Origin: RH-AL1 sp965249685
GTDB lineage: Bacteria > Pseudomonadota > Alphaproteobacteria > Rhizobiales > Beijerinckiaceae
Assembly (NCBI GenBank): GCA_965249685.1
Contig: CBDFMN010000003.1
Coordinates: 1,674,001-1,738,000, forward strand
Direction of reading: 5' to 3'
Length of the DNA: 64,000 nucleotides
Below are positions 34,769 through 42,229 of the stretch, in pieces. How positions within the stretch are numbered: position 1 is the stretch's first letter; every line of letters begins with the position of its first letter. The position numbers and the translations under genes are program-made. The notes under the pieces are model-generated. The model did no database searches. It saw nothing but the letters and a program-made list of their open reading frames with translations, and was not told the DNA's origin.

Positions 34769-36075
34769 TGGACAAGTCGTTCGATATTGGTGGGTCGATA
34801 AACAGGCACGCCTTCGCCGGGAGCATGGCGTTTGTTATCCTGCTCGGCGGGATAGGAGGCTGGGCGGTATCCACGAGTTTCTCGGGAGCAGTCGTCGCAC
34901 CCGGAAACCTCGTTGTCAGCTCGAACTTGAAGAAGGTCCAGCACCCCTCGGGCGGCGTGGTCGGCTTGCTACAGGTTCATGACGGAGACCGCGTGCGCGC
35001 GGGCCAGATACTCGCAAAACTCGACGACACGATCGTTCGCGCCAACCTTGGCATCGTGTCGAAGAACCTGATCGAATTGACCGCCCGACAGGCGCGTCTG
35101 CTCGCGGAGCAGGACGACGCCAAGGCAATCCTCTTCCCGGCTTTGTTATCGCTGGATACTCGTGACGAGGATGCGCCAAGAGCCATGGCTATCGAGGATC
35201 GACTCTTCCTCATGCGGTTCGCGGCTCGCTCGAACGAGAAGGCGCAGTTGCGCGAACGTATCGCACAGCTCCACGAGCAGGTGAGCGGCCTGCAAGAGCA
35301 AATCACCGCCAAGGGTAAGGAGATTAGGCTGGTCCAGGAGGAACTGAAGGGCGTTATGATGCTATGGCAGCGAGGCCTTGTGCAGTTCACGCGCGTTGTC
35401 TCCCTGCAGAGGGATGAGGCGCGCCTCATGGGCGAACGCGGGGCGCTGGTTTCGTCGCAGGCACAAACCAACGGGCACGTTACGGAGACCGAGCTCCAGA
35501 TCTTGCAGGTCGATCAGAACATGCGCCAGGAAGTCGGAAAGGAGCTATCCGACATCCGGGGACGCATCGCGGAACTTTCAGAACGAAAGGTGGCTGCATT
35601 CGACCAGCTCATGCGCATCGACATCCGCTCACCGCAGGACGGCGTCGTCCATCAGCTCTCAGTACACACTGTGGGGGGCGTAATTAACGCCGGCGAGCAG
35701 ATCATGATGATCGTGCCGGAGGGTGATAGCCTGGAAGTTGAGACCAAGATAAATCCGCAGGACATCGACCAAATACACGCGGGCCAGAAAGCCATTCTGC
35801 GGTTCCCGGCCTTTAATCAACGCACCACGCCCGAGATCGATGGAGCCGTCACTTACGTGGCCGCCGACCTTACTACTGACGCCAAGAGCGGCGCGACCTT
35901 CTATACAGCGCGGCTGGCCATTCCCGCCGACACGGTAGCGCGCATGGGGGGTGCTAAGCTCGTGCCCGGCATGCCGGTGGAGAGCTTCGTTCAGACGAGT
36001 GATAGGACCGTGATATCGTATCTAACCAAGCCGCTTGCGGACCAAGTCAACCGCGCCTTCCGAGAGTCCCGCTAA
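34768..36075 (+). CDS. prtE: type I secretion periplasmic adaptor (HlyD/PrtE type)
   Basis: The product (435 aa) is a membrane-fusion protein: one N-terminal membrane helix (about 22-42), a lipoyl-like half near 60-95 (VVSSNLKKVQHPSGGVVGLLQVHDGDRV), a long coiled-coil hairpin at about 100-285, the second lipoyl half (IDIRSPQDGVVHQLSVHTVGGV), and a beta-barrel domain. It bridges the inner-membrane ATPase to an outer-membrane TolC-type channel, which is not encoded here. ATG 34768 overlaps the prtD stop (TGATG); GGAGG lies eight bases upstream, so the GTG at 34765 is less likely. The stop overlaps the next start (TAATG). Confidence 0.92.
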   Translation: MDKSFDIGGSINRHAFAGSMAFVILLGGIGGWAVSTSFSGAVVAPGNLVVSSNLKKVQHPSGGVVGLLQVHDGDRVRAGQILAKLDDTIVRANLGIVSKNLIELTARQARLLAEQDDAKAILFPALLSLDTRDEDAPRAMAIEDRLFLMRFAARSNEKAQLRERIAQLHEQVSGLQEQITAKGKEIRLVQEELKGVMMLWQRGLVQFTRVVSLQRDEARLMGERGALVSSQAQTNGHVTETELQILQVDQNMRQEVGKELSDIRGRIAELSERKVAAFDQLMRIDIRSPQDGVVHQLSVHTVGGVINAGEQIMMIVPEGDSLEVETKINPQDIDQIHAGQKAILRFPAFNQRTTPEIDGAVTYVAADLTTDAKSGATFYTARLAIPADTVARMGGAKLVPGMPVESFVQTSDRTVISYLTKPLADQVNRAFRESR

Positions 36076-36890
36076 TGGCTTGGCTATCGTCAATTCTTGC
36101 GACTGCAGCCTCCGCGCGAGCCTTGTTGCCAAGCGAACTCAGTATGGCTGAAGTCGTCCGTCCTTCGATAGACGTCGGCTGGATTATCGATACGGACCAC
36201 GCTGGTTTTATCTGGGAAGCGCCGTCTAGGCTTCGAACCAACTTAACCGCTGGACCTCGCCATGCTAAGTCAGTATCGGCTTGCCCTGCGGTGATAGACC
36301 TTGAAGCGCGACACTTCGTAGTGCCATGCCCGATCAACGCGCGGCTGAAGGTCATCATCGATCCCGTGACCGGCGAGGCGGCTGTCGCTAACGTCGCGGG
36401 GGATCAGTCATCGATCCGCTCCAAGGCGCTCGGAGACATGGTGAAGCGCGTCCCGGCCAAAGAGTGGCGTCACCCTCGGCGCCCAATACTGCAATTCGTG
36501 ACCCCCTACGTCTTTTTGGCGGACTCGCCCGTCCATATGAGACAAGTCCCTCCCTTCAACCACTTCGCTGCTCGACGCTGCCCTGGCCTGATGATAGGCG
36601 GTAGGTTCCCTATCGACGTCTGGCCTCGCCATCTCATGTGGGCCTTCGAATGGCATGATCTCGATCAGGAACTCGTGCTTCAACGCGGCGATCCCTGGTT
36701 CTACGTAAGCTTTGAGACCGCAGACCCGTGCCGCCACGTACGAATGATGGAGGCGGAAAGCACGCCCAAGCTGATAGAATACATGAAAGGGACGCGTTCG
36801 GTTTCGAACTATGTCAATCAGACTTTCTCCTTATTCAAGACAGCTCGTAGTCGACGCCCAAAGAAGCTCCTACAGCCGAAACATTCCTGA
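36075..36890 (+). CDS. unknown protein co-encoded with the type I exporter
   Basis: A 271-residue protein whose ATG overlaps the stop of the adaptor gene by one base, so it is translated with the exporter. It has no signal peptide or clear membrane helix. Residues about 155-230 form a compact region rich in aromatic and His residues (FVTPYVFLADSPVHMRQ, PPFNHFAAR, GGRFPIDVWPRHL, FEWHDLDQ, GDPWFYVSFE) that looks like a beta-rich catalytic or binding fold. I recall similar hypothetical proteins near surface-polymer genes but know no function. Its position hints at modification or handling of the exported peroxidase. Confidence 0.65.
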   Translation: MAWLSSILATAASARALLPSELSMAEVVRPSIDVGWIIDTDHAGFIWEAPSRLRTNLTAGPRHAKSVSACPAVIDLEARHFVVPCPINARLKVIIDPVTGEAAVANVAGDQSSIRSKALGDMVKRVPAKEWRHPRRPILQFVTPYVFLADSPVHMRQVPPFNHFAARRCPGLMIGGRFPIDVWPRHLMWAFEWHDLDQELVLQRGDPWFYVSFETADPCRHVRMMEAESTPKLIEYMKGTRSVSNYVNQTFSLFKTARSRRPKKLLQPKHS

Positions 36891-36957
36891 GCCGCATCGG
36901 AAGCTACCTTGTTGCTACCTAGGAAATATTATGTTGCAATAGAGAGCTGTGGCGCGC

Positions 36958-38493
36958 ATGTCAATATTCAAGGATAATACGGGAGAACCTTCAGAGAACC
37001 ATCACGCGCTGAAGACATATGCGGACATCGCGCTACGATTGGGGCGGTACGGTGAGGCAGAGGCGCTCCTGGTCCGCGCACTTGCAGTTAGCCAAACCTT
37101 CGACGCCGCCCGGTTCAGTCTTGCGACCGCGATGATGCATCAAGGTAAATTCGAAGCGGCCTTACGGCACTTGGAACTCCTACTTGGACGTGAACCTTAC
37201 AACGTTCCGTACCTCAGTCTGAAGGCTTTGGCGCTGGCCCGACTGGCCCTTTACGACGCCGCAATTGAAAGTTACGACACCCTTCTACATCGTGCACCAA
37301 CCGGCGCGCGCACATGGATTCGCTACGGCCACGTTTTGCGGGCTGTTGGGCGCAGCGCAGACTGTATCGCTGCCTATCGAAACGCGCTTACCTACCAGCC
37401 TACGCTAGGCGAAGCATGGTGGAGCCTTGCCGATCTGAAGACCGTGCCTTTCGATGCAATCGACGTAAGAGCAATGACGACGGCCCTCGCCAAGCCTTGC
37501 CTGCAGGATGAAGATCGGATCTATTATCACTTCGCCTTGGGCAAAGCGATGGAGGATGAGGGAATGTATAGCTCCGCATTCCATCATTATACGCGCGGCA
37601 ATGCGATACGCCGGGCATCGATCGATTGGGACGCCGACGCCAATCGGAAACATGTCTTTGCTTGCGAGAAGGTATTGACGAAGACCTTCTTCCAGACCCG
37701 ACAGAAAATGGGGTGCCAGAAAGGCGATCCGATTTTCGTCGTGGGTCTGCCACGTTCAGGATCGACCCTGATCGAGCAGATCCTCGCCAGCCACAGTCGG
37801 GTCGAAGGTACGATGGAATTGCCTGATCTCGCAATTCTGGCGAGACACCTCGCCGGGACTATTAAAGGCGACGACCCTTCGCGTTACCTATCCGCCATAG
37901 TAGCGCAAACGAGCCAACAACTGACGGATCTTGGCGAAGCCTACGTGCGCCGTACCCGCATTCACCGTATGACAAGTCGCCGGTTGTTCGTTGACAAGAT
38001 GCCAAACAACTTTCAATTCGTAGGCCTTATTCATTTAATTCTACCTAACGCGAAGATAATCGATGCGCGACGAAATCCCATGGCAACATGCTTTTCGGCC
38101 TGGAAGCAGCTTTTCGCAGCTGGACAGAACTTCACGTATGATCTTAGAGAACTTGGTCGGTACTACAACGATTATGTCAGGCTTATGGACCACTTCGATC
38201 ATGCGCTTCCTGGGCGAGTGCTGCGAGTATTCCACGAAGATTTGGTGAATGACACCGAGGTACAGATCCGTCGCCTTTTAGATTACTGCGACCTGCAGTT
38301 CGAGCCCGCGTGCCTCGACTTCCACCGGAATTCTCGTCCTGTCCGTACCTCTAGCTCCGAACAAGTGAGGCGCCCAATATCATCGACCGGCCTACGCCGG
38401 TGGCGCAATTTTGAGCCATGGCTCGGCGCGTTGAAAGCCGAAATCCAGCCGTTTCTGTCCGACGACGCATTTCACGACGTTCGCAGCACTTAG
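36958..38493 (+). CDS. TPR-repeat sulfotransferase family protein
   Basis: The product (511 aa) joins N-terminal TPR helices (about 15-230, units such as LGRYGEAEALLVRALAVS and ALARLALYDAAIESYDTLL) to a sulfotransferase domain. FVVGLPRSGSTLIEQIL near 260-275 is the PAPS 5'-phosphosulfate loop; DARRNPMATCFSAWKQ near 362 is the 3'-phosphate-binding region (Arg, Ser). This architecture resembles bacterial relatives of tyrosylprotein sulfotransferases, although many act on sugars or unknown targets. ATG 36958 is preferred to GTG 36949 by ribosome-site distance. It lies 67 bases after the exporter operon on the same strand. The gene is richer in A+T than core genes. Confidence 0.85.
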   Translation: MSIFKDNTGEPSENHHALKTYADIALRLGRYGEAEALLVRALAVSQTFDAARFSLATAMMHQGKFEAALRHLELLLGREPYNVPYLSLKALALARLALYDAAIESYDTLLHRAPTGARTWIRYGHVLRAVGRSADCIAAYRNALTYQPTLGEAWWSLADLKTVPFDAIDVRAMTTALAKPCLQDEDRIYYHFALGKAMEDEGMYSSAFHHYTRGNAIRRASIDWDADANRKHVFACEKVLTKTFFQTRQKMGCQKGDPIFVVGLPRSGSTLIEQILASHSRVEGTMELPDLAILARHLAGTIKGDDPSRYLSAIVAQTSQQLTDLGEAYVRRTRIHRMTSRRLFVDKMPNNFQFVGLIHLILPNAKIIDARRNPMATCFSAWKQLFAAGQNFTYDLRELGRYYNDYVRLMDHFDHALPGRVLRVFHEDLVNDTEVQIRRLLDYCDLQFEPACLDFHRNSRPVRTSSSEQVRRPISSTGLRRWRNFEPWLGALKAEIQPFLSDDAFHDVRST

Positions 38494-38990
38494 CGCTGGT
38501 GAACGTATATCGCATGGCATTGTCATGCACGGGCCGAAACTTATATCCGTCTGCGCGAACGAAAACTCAGCTTTTGGTTGGAAGGCCATCGGGTACGTCA
38601 GTTTGCACGACAGGTATGATCGTCCTATTTTCCTCGTTTGTTTTGAACGTCGTCACACTAGATATCAGCCGACCGAGCAAGCTGGCCGACAATGCCGCCA
38701 TGGAATGGTTCAAAAGAAGGCTTCGCGACAGGTGTGTGAGCACGCATTGGTTTCTGTCTCTGGAAGAGGCCTGGCCAATATCAAGGCTTGACGTCGGGAC
38801 GACAATAAGAGCCGCCTTTGCACGTCGCTTGGCTGGAAAACGCCGAACGAATACGCTGCGGCGGCGGCTTTTGAAGCTGTTGATGAACGCCGGTTGAGAC
38901 GACGGCCAGGACAGCACCTGGCTCGGCGGGCGCTCGAACCAAGGCCGCCAAATTGATCGTGCATGGCTTCCGCCGCTTAAGCTAACGCAG
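38494..38990 (+). pseudogene. IS3-family transposase (orfB) C-terminal remnant
   Basis: Between about 38645 and 38900 the plus strand encodes the end of an IS3-type integrase: VVTLDISRPSKLADNAAMEWFKRR and STHWFLSLEEA in one phase, then, after a one-base change near 38772, IKA-stop-RRDDNKSR and TSLGWKTPNEYAAAA in the next. The stop (TGA) replaces the Trp of the usual KAWRRDYN segment, and the core DDE residues upstream are missing. The rest of this 497-base gap shows no gene. It is an old, inactive fragment. Confidence 0.75.
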
Positions 38991-39034
38991 GGTCAGGTCG
39001 ACATGACGAGGGCTCCGCCGCGCCGTCCACTTGA

Positions 39035-39480
39035 GCCGCCGCAGGCCACTATCTTCAACATGAGCTGAAGGCCAGGTTTAGGCGCTGCGTCTGGATAAGG
39101 CAGGTAGAGAGCGCCCCCGAGGGTGCGGCAGAGCCAGCCAGGAGCCCAGTCGCACGGTCCGCCGCATGCTCTTTGGCGCATGGACGCTCGATCGACAGAC
39201 ACGCGTGCTTAGCGACGGCGGGAAGAGCCCGATCGCCCTCTCCAAGGGCGACTGCACGCTGCTGCGCGCTTTTCACCATAGTTCCAGAGGCCGCCGAGCC
39301 GCGAGCACCTGCTGCCGGTCACTCGCGTCCACGAGGACCTGTTCGACCGCAGCATCGACGTGCAGATCCTGCGCCTACGCCGCAAGCTGGAAAGCGACCC
39401 GCGCGCACCGAACGTGATCTGCACCGAGCGCGGTGGCGGCTACGTCTTTACGCCGCCGGTCCAGGCCGAGTGGGCGCGGC
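39035..39480 (+). pseudogene. OmpR-type response regulator remnant, frameshifted
   Basis: Only the tail of the receiver (HELKARFRRC) and the winged-helix DNA-binding domain remain, in three phases. The sense moves at about 39160 to ATG 39166 (LFGAWTLDRQTRVLSD and IALSKGDCTLLRAF) and again near 39285-39300 to REHLLPVTRVHEDLFDRS, IDVQILRLRRKLESDP and CTERGGGYVFTPPV. Both moves are single-base losses. The receiver with its phospho-Asp is gone. It cannot make a working regulator and marks the right flank of the acquired region. Confidence 0.8.
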
Positions 39481-39529
39481 CCGTACCCCGATGTGGAGCA
39501 TGCGACCTCAATCCCAGACGAGTGCCGTG

Positions 39530-39541
39530 CTACAATTGTAG
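39530..39541. promoter_or_regulatory. TACAnnTGTA palindrome upstream of superoxide dismutase
   Basis: CTACAATTGTAG is a perfect 12-base palindrome 91 bases before the superoxide dismutase start. Its core TACA-AT-TGTA matches the operator form bound by CopY/BlaI/MecI-type repressors. No such regulator is encoded in the window, so the link is tentative. Confidence 0.35.
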
Positions 39542-39631
39542 TCAAGATAATCGATCGTGACATATGGTAATCACGTTCAGGCCCTACACGGTGAGGATCG
39601 GCCAGCCGGTCCATTGCCCCAAACCGAGGAC

Positions 39632-40420
39632 ATGCCCATGTTTACCTTTAATCGACGCAAGCTTCTCGCCGGCATAGGTGCCGCGCTCGGCCTCGCGAAG
39701 GCCTCGACCGTCGCCCAAGCCCAATCTGCGAAGCCGGAGTCCGCGCAAAACCTGGTTGCGGGTGACAAGGCCAACGTCGCCGAGGCGCTGCGCTACCCCT
39801 TTGCCGTCCCGCCGTTGCCCTATGCGTATACTGCCAACGAACCTTCCATCGACCAACTGACGATGCAACTGCATCACGACAAGCACCATGCCGCCTACGT
39901 CACCAACCTGAACAAGGCGCTGGAGGCGTATCCAGACCTGCAGCGCCTGCCCTTGCACGAGATGCTGGCCGGCATCGCGAACGTGCCGGAGGCGATCCGC
40001 ACCGTCGTGCGCAACAACGGCGGTGGTCATGCCAACCACTCGATGTTCTGGCAGGTGATGGGTGGCAAGGGCGGCGAGCCCGACGGGGAGGTCGGCGCAG
40101 CGATCACCAAGGCCTTCGGTTCCTATGCCGCGCTGAAGGCGAAAGTCAACGCCACGGGCGCGGCCACCTTCGGCTCGGGTTGGGCGATGGTGGTGATGGA
40201 CCGGGCCGGCGCGTTGCAGGTCGTCTCCCGCCCCAACCAGGACTCGCCGCTGATGGACGGCGCGCGCGTGATCTTCGGCAACGACGTGTGGGAGCACGCC
40301 TATTACCTCAAATACCAGAACCGTCGCCCCGACTACCTGCAAGCCTGGTGGAATGTGCTGGATTGGGCACGGATCAACGAGCGCTATGCGGCGGCGAAAA
40401 GGGGGACGCTAACGATATAA
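39632..40420 (+). CDS. Fe/Mn superoxide dismutase with Tat signal
   Basis: The product (262 aa) is an iron/manganese superoxide dismutase carrying an N-terminal extension with twin arginines (FNRRKLLAGIGAALGLA, R8-R9) and a cut expected after AQA, so it should be exported folded through the Tat system. The metal ligands are present: H81 in LHHDKHH, the His of GHANHSMFW, and Asp and His of DVWEHAYYLKY. It converts superoxide to hydrogen peroxide and oxygen in the periplasm. ATG 39632 is preferred to a frame start at 39557 because GAGG precedes it and the Tat motif follows directly. Fe versus Mn use cannot be fixed by eye. It lies just beyond the decayed right flank. Confidence 0.92.
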   Translation: MPMFTFNRRKLLAGIGAALGLAKASTVAQAQSAKPESAQNLVAGDKANVAEALRYPFAVPPLPYAYTANEPSIDQLTMQLHHDKHHAAYVTNLNKALEAYPDLQRLPLHEMLAGIANVPEAIRTVVRNNGGGHANHSMFWQVMGGKGGEPDGEVGAAITKAFGSYAALKAKVNATGAATFGSGWAMVVMDRAGALQVVSRPNQDSPLMDGARVIFGNDVWEHAYYLKYQNRRPDYLQAWWNVLDWARINERYAAAKRGTLTI

Positions 40421-40775
40421 CGACGAGACGGGGCGATCACATCGAGCTGGTCGTTTTTACATGCGGAAGTGGACGCGACTGAGGCGATAGAACCGCCCCA
40501 CGGCGCATCGCCTCTCAATTCTTGCAATGCAGGAATGTCTTCCGCTTTAAACCGAACGAATGCGCGCGCTGCCATACGTGATGTGCTCAGTCACCTGAGA
40601 GCGAGCCGTTTGGCTCCGACAAAATCGATTTCGTGGAACGCGGTTCGCCAATAATGCTACGCCTCTCGTTGGTCCCACACCTTAGTTAAAAGGTAGGAGC
40701 GCTCTTGCCGCCTACCAAGGCAAGGACGTCGGAGATCTGCTGATCATTGGCCTGAGTTTAGGCGTGCAGGGATAT
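40421..40775. other. intergenic region, no gene seen
   Basis: These 355 bases lie between the superoxide dismutase stop and the 3' end of the CDP-sugar operon. A 63-codon minus-strand frame (40384-40575) has no ribosome site or known motif. No terminator-like hairpin with a U-tract was found. Confidence 0.4.
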
Positions 40776-41675
40776 TTACCCTAGTTTGTCGCGCCACCAG
40801 TCAACCGTCTGTTTCAAGCCGTGCTCTAGACTGAACCGTGGCGAAAACGCGATTTCCTCATTAAGACGCGTCGTATCTGCCTCGATGACGGGCGGCTCAC
40901 CCGGCGGCAAAGGTATTTCACCGAAAGCGATCAGGTCCGCTCGCCCGATCTCTGTCGCGATCAATTCTAAAATAGTGCGAACCGGTACGGCTTGGCCGGA
41001 CCCGATATTGACGACGCCCCTCACGTCGCTGCCGAGCAGGGCGACGAAGGCCTCCGCAACGTCGGCGACATGGAGGAAATCACGCTTCTGATACCCAGCG
41101 CTCGTAGGGAAGCGCTCACCGGCCAGCAGCTGTCGAATGGCGTCGCTGACCAGCCGGTTTGATTTCTCCGCTGGCCCATAGAGATAGAAGATGCGGCCCC
41201 AGGCAAAGGAAAAGTCCGCATGTTGCGAATAGGCTTCCAACACCTGGCGAAGCCCGTCCTTAGCCGCGCCGTAAAGCGTCTTGGGTGCGCATCGGCTTCG
41301 CGTTTCGTAAAGCCTGCTCTCGCCCCACTCGTACTCCGCGCAGGTTCCCGCCACTACGGCGCGCCGTCCCCCGGCTTCAACGAAGCACCTCATAAGGTTC
41401 AGGCTGGCAGCAACCCAATTAAGGTTGCACGGCGAGGTCCAGTAAAGACCCGGCTTGGCATACCAAGCGAGATGAAGAAGGTGGCTCGCCCCGATCGCCG
41501 CGACTACGGCTTGCACCCTCTCCGGCGCGAGCAGATCCAACGCATGGGACGTGATGTCCGAACCGTCAGCAGCGCTGCGCCCCAGCGCGTGCACCTCGTA
41601 TCCTCGTTCCTGCAACAGCGGCAATACGCCCCGGCCGATGAACCCAGTAGCCCCCGTGACAATGACCCGTTTCAT
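40776..41675 (-). CDS. NAD-dependent sugar epimerase/reductase (4-ketoreductase type)
   Basis: The product (299 aa) is an extended short-chain dehydrogenase: GATGFIGRG near residue 8 binds NAD(P), and the catalytic Tyr-x3-Lys appears as LYGAAKDG near 140. As the last gene of the rfbF-rfbG-methyltransferase-epimerase operon it most likely reduces the 4-keto group of the CDP-sugar intermediate. The ATG at 41675 overlaps the upstream TGA (ATGA), so the longer frame to 41753 is rejected. The exact stereochemistry of the product cannot be predicted. Confidence 0.85.
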   Translation of the reverse strand: MKRVIVTGATGFIGRGVLPLLQERGYEVHALGRSAADGSDITSHALDLLAPERVQAVVAAIGASHLLHLAWYAKPGLYWTSPCNLNWVAASLNLMRCFVEAGGRRAVVAGTCAEYEWGESRLYETRSRCAPKTLYGAAKDGLRQVLEAYSQHADFSFAWGRIFYLYGPAEKSNRLVSDAIRQLLAGERFPTSAGYQKRDFLHVADVAEAFVALLGSDVRGVVNIGSGQAVPVRTILELIATEIGRADLIAFGEIPLPPGEPPVIEADTTRLNEEIAFSPRFSLEHGLKQTVDWWRDKLG

Positions 41676-42220
41676 AGCGTTGACGCCGACGGTTCCAACC
41701 AGTCCGCATACATGAGATCGCGCTCGGAGATCGTGCTGATGGGCTCCGGCCAACGTAGGGTGAGCGCAGGGTCGTTCCAGCGGAGACCCCTTGCGCTCGA
41801 AGCGACGTAAGGGACGTCTATGGCGTATAGAACTTCCGTCTCATCTCTGAGCGTCTGAAAACCATGGGCTATCCCTATCGGGATGTAAATCGCATGGCGG
41901 TTCTCGGCCGAAAGTCGTATTGCTTGGGACTGAAGATAGGCACTCGATCCCGGACGTAGGTCGACCAGCACGTCGCAGAGTTCGCCTGCCGTGCACCGGA
42001 CGATCTTAGTCTCGGCATCGGGCGCTATCGAGTAATGCATGCCGCGGACTGTTCCACGACGAAGGTTGAAGGAGATGCTCGATTGCGTAAAGCGACCGAC
42101 AAGCCCTCTCGCCTCCAGCTCTTCGGTGCAGACCGTACGCGCGAAAAATCCACGCTCGTCAACACGCGGCTCCGGCACAAGCAAATACGCTCCGGGAAGA
42201 TCCACCGCCACGATTTGCAC
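41672..42220 (-). CDS. dTDP-4-dehydrorhamnose 3,5-epimerase-like protein
   Basis: The product (182 aa) is a cupin of the RmlC family: EPRVDERGFFART near 17-29, QSSISFNLRRGTVRGMHYS near 46-64 with the catalytic His, and IPIGIAHGFQTL near 113. It inverts C3 and/or C5 of a 4-keto-6-deoxyhexose nucleotide. It starts at GTG 42220, with AGGAG a few bases upstream. The next gene overlaps by four bases. In this operon the likely substrate is the C-methylated CDP-4-keto sugar, but the window has no other RmlC, so it may also serve dTDP-rhamnose synthesis. Confidence 0.85.
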   Translation of the reverse strand: MQIVAVDLPGAYLLVPEPRVDERGFFARTVCTEELEARGLVGRFTQSSISFNLRRGTVRGMHYSIAPDAETKIVRCTAGELCDVLVDLRPGSSAYLQSQAIRLSAENRHAIYIPIGIAHGFQTLRDETEVLYAIDVPYVASSARGLRWNDPALTLRWPEPISTISERDLMYADWLEPSASTL

Positions 42221-42229
42221 TGCTACTCC

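Larger units (their letters stand above)
21709..39560. mobile_element. putative acquired region between tRNA-Arg and a broken response regulator
   Basis: This stretch is flanked by decayed genes on both sides and begins at a tRNA 3' end. The left flank has two broken small genes and an IS5-type transposase; the right flank has an IS3-type transposase remnant and a broken response regulator. The intact cargo is the LuxR regulator, giant peroxidase, type I exporter, unknown protein and TPR-sulfotransferase. Parts of the interior (luxR, 23200-24620, and 36900-38900) are visibly richer in A+T than the chromosome around them. I found no integrase and no second copy of the tRNA end, so the exact limits and mechanism are inferred. 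Confidence 0.45.

Noticed and set aside
21881..39480. Sequencing error as a general cause of the frameshifts
   Set aside because: All detected breaks lie in mobile-type or flank genes, while many long genes elsewhere in the window (one of 8.3 kb) are intact; random error should not cluster this way. It cannot be excluded for single sites such as the amber codon at 19192.
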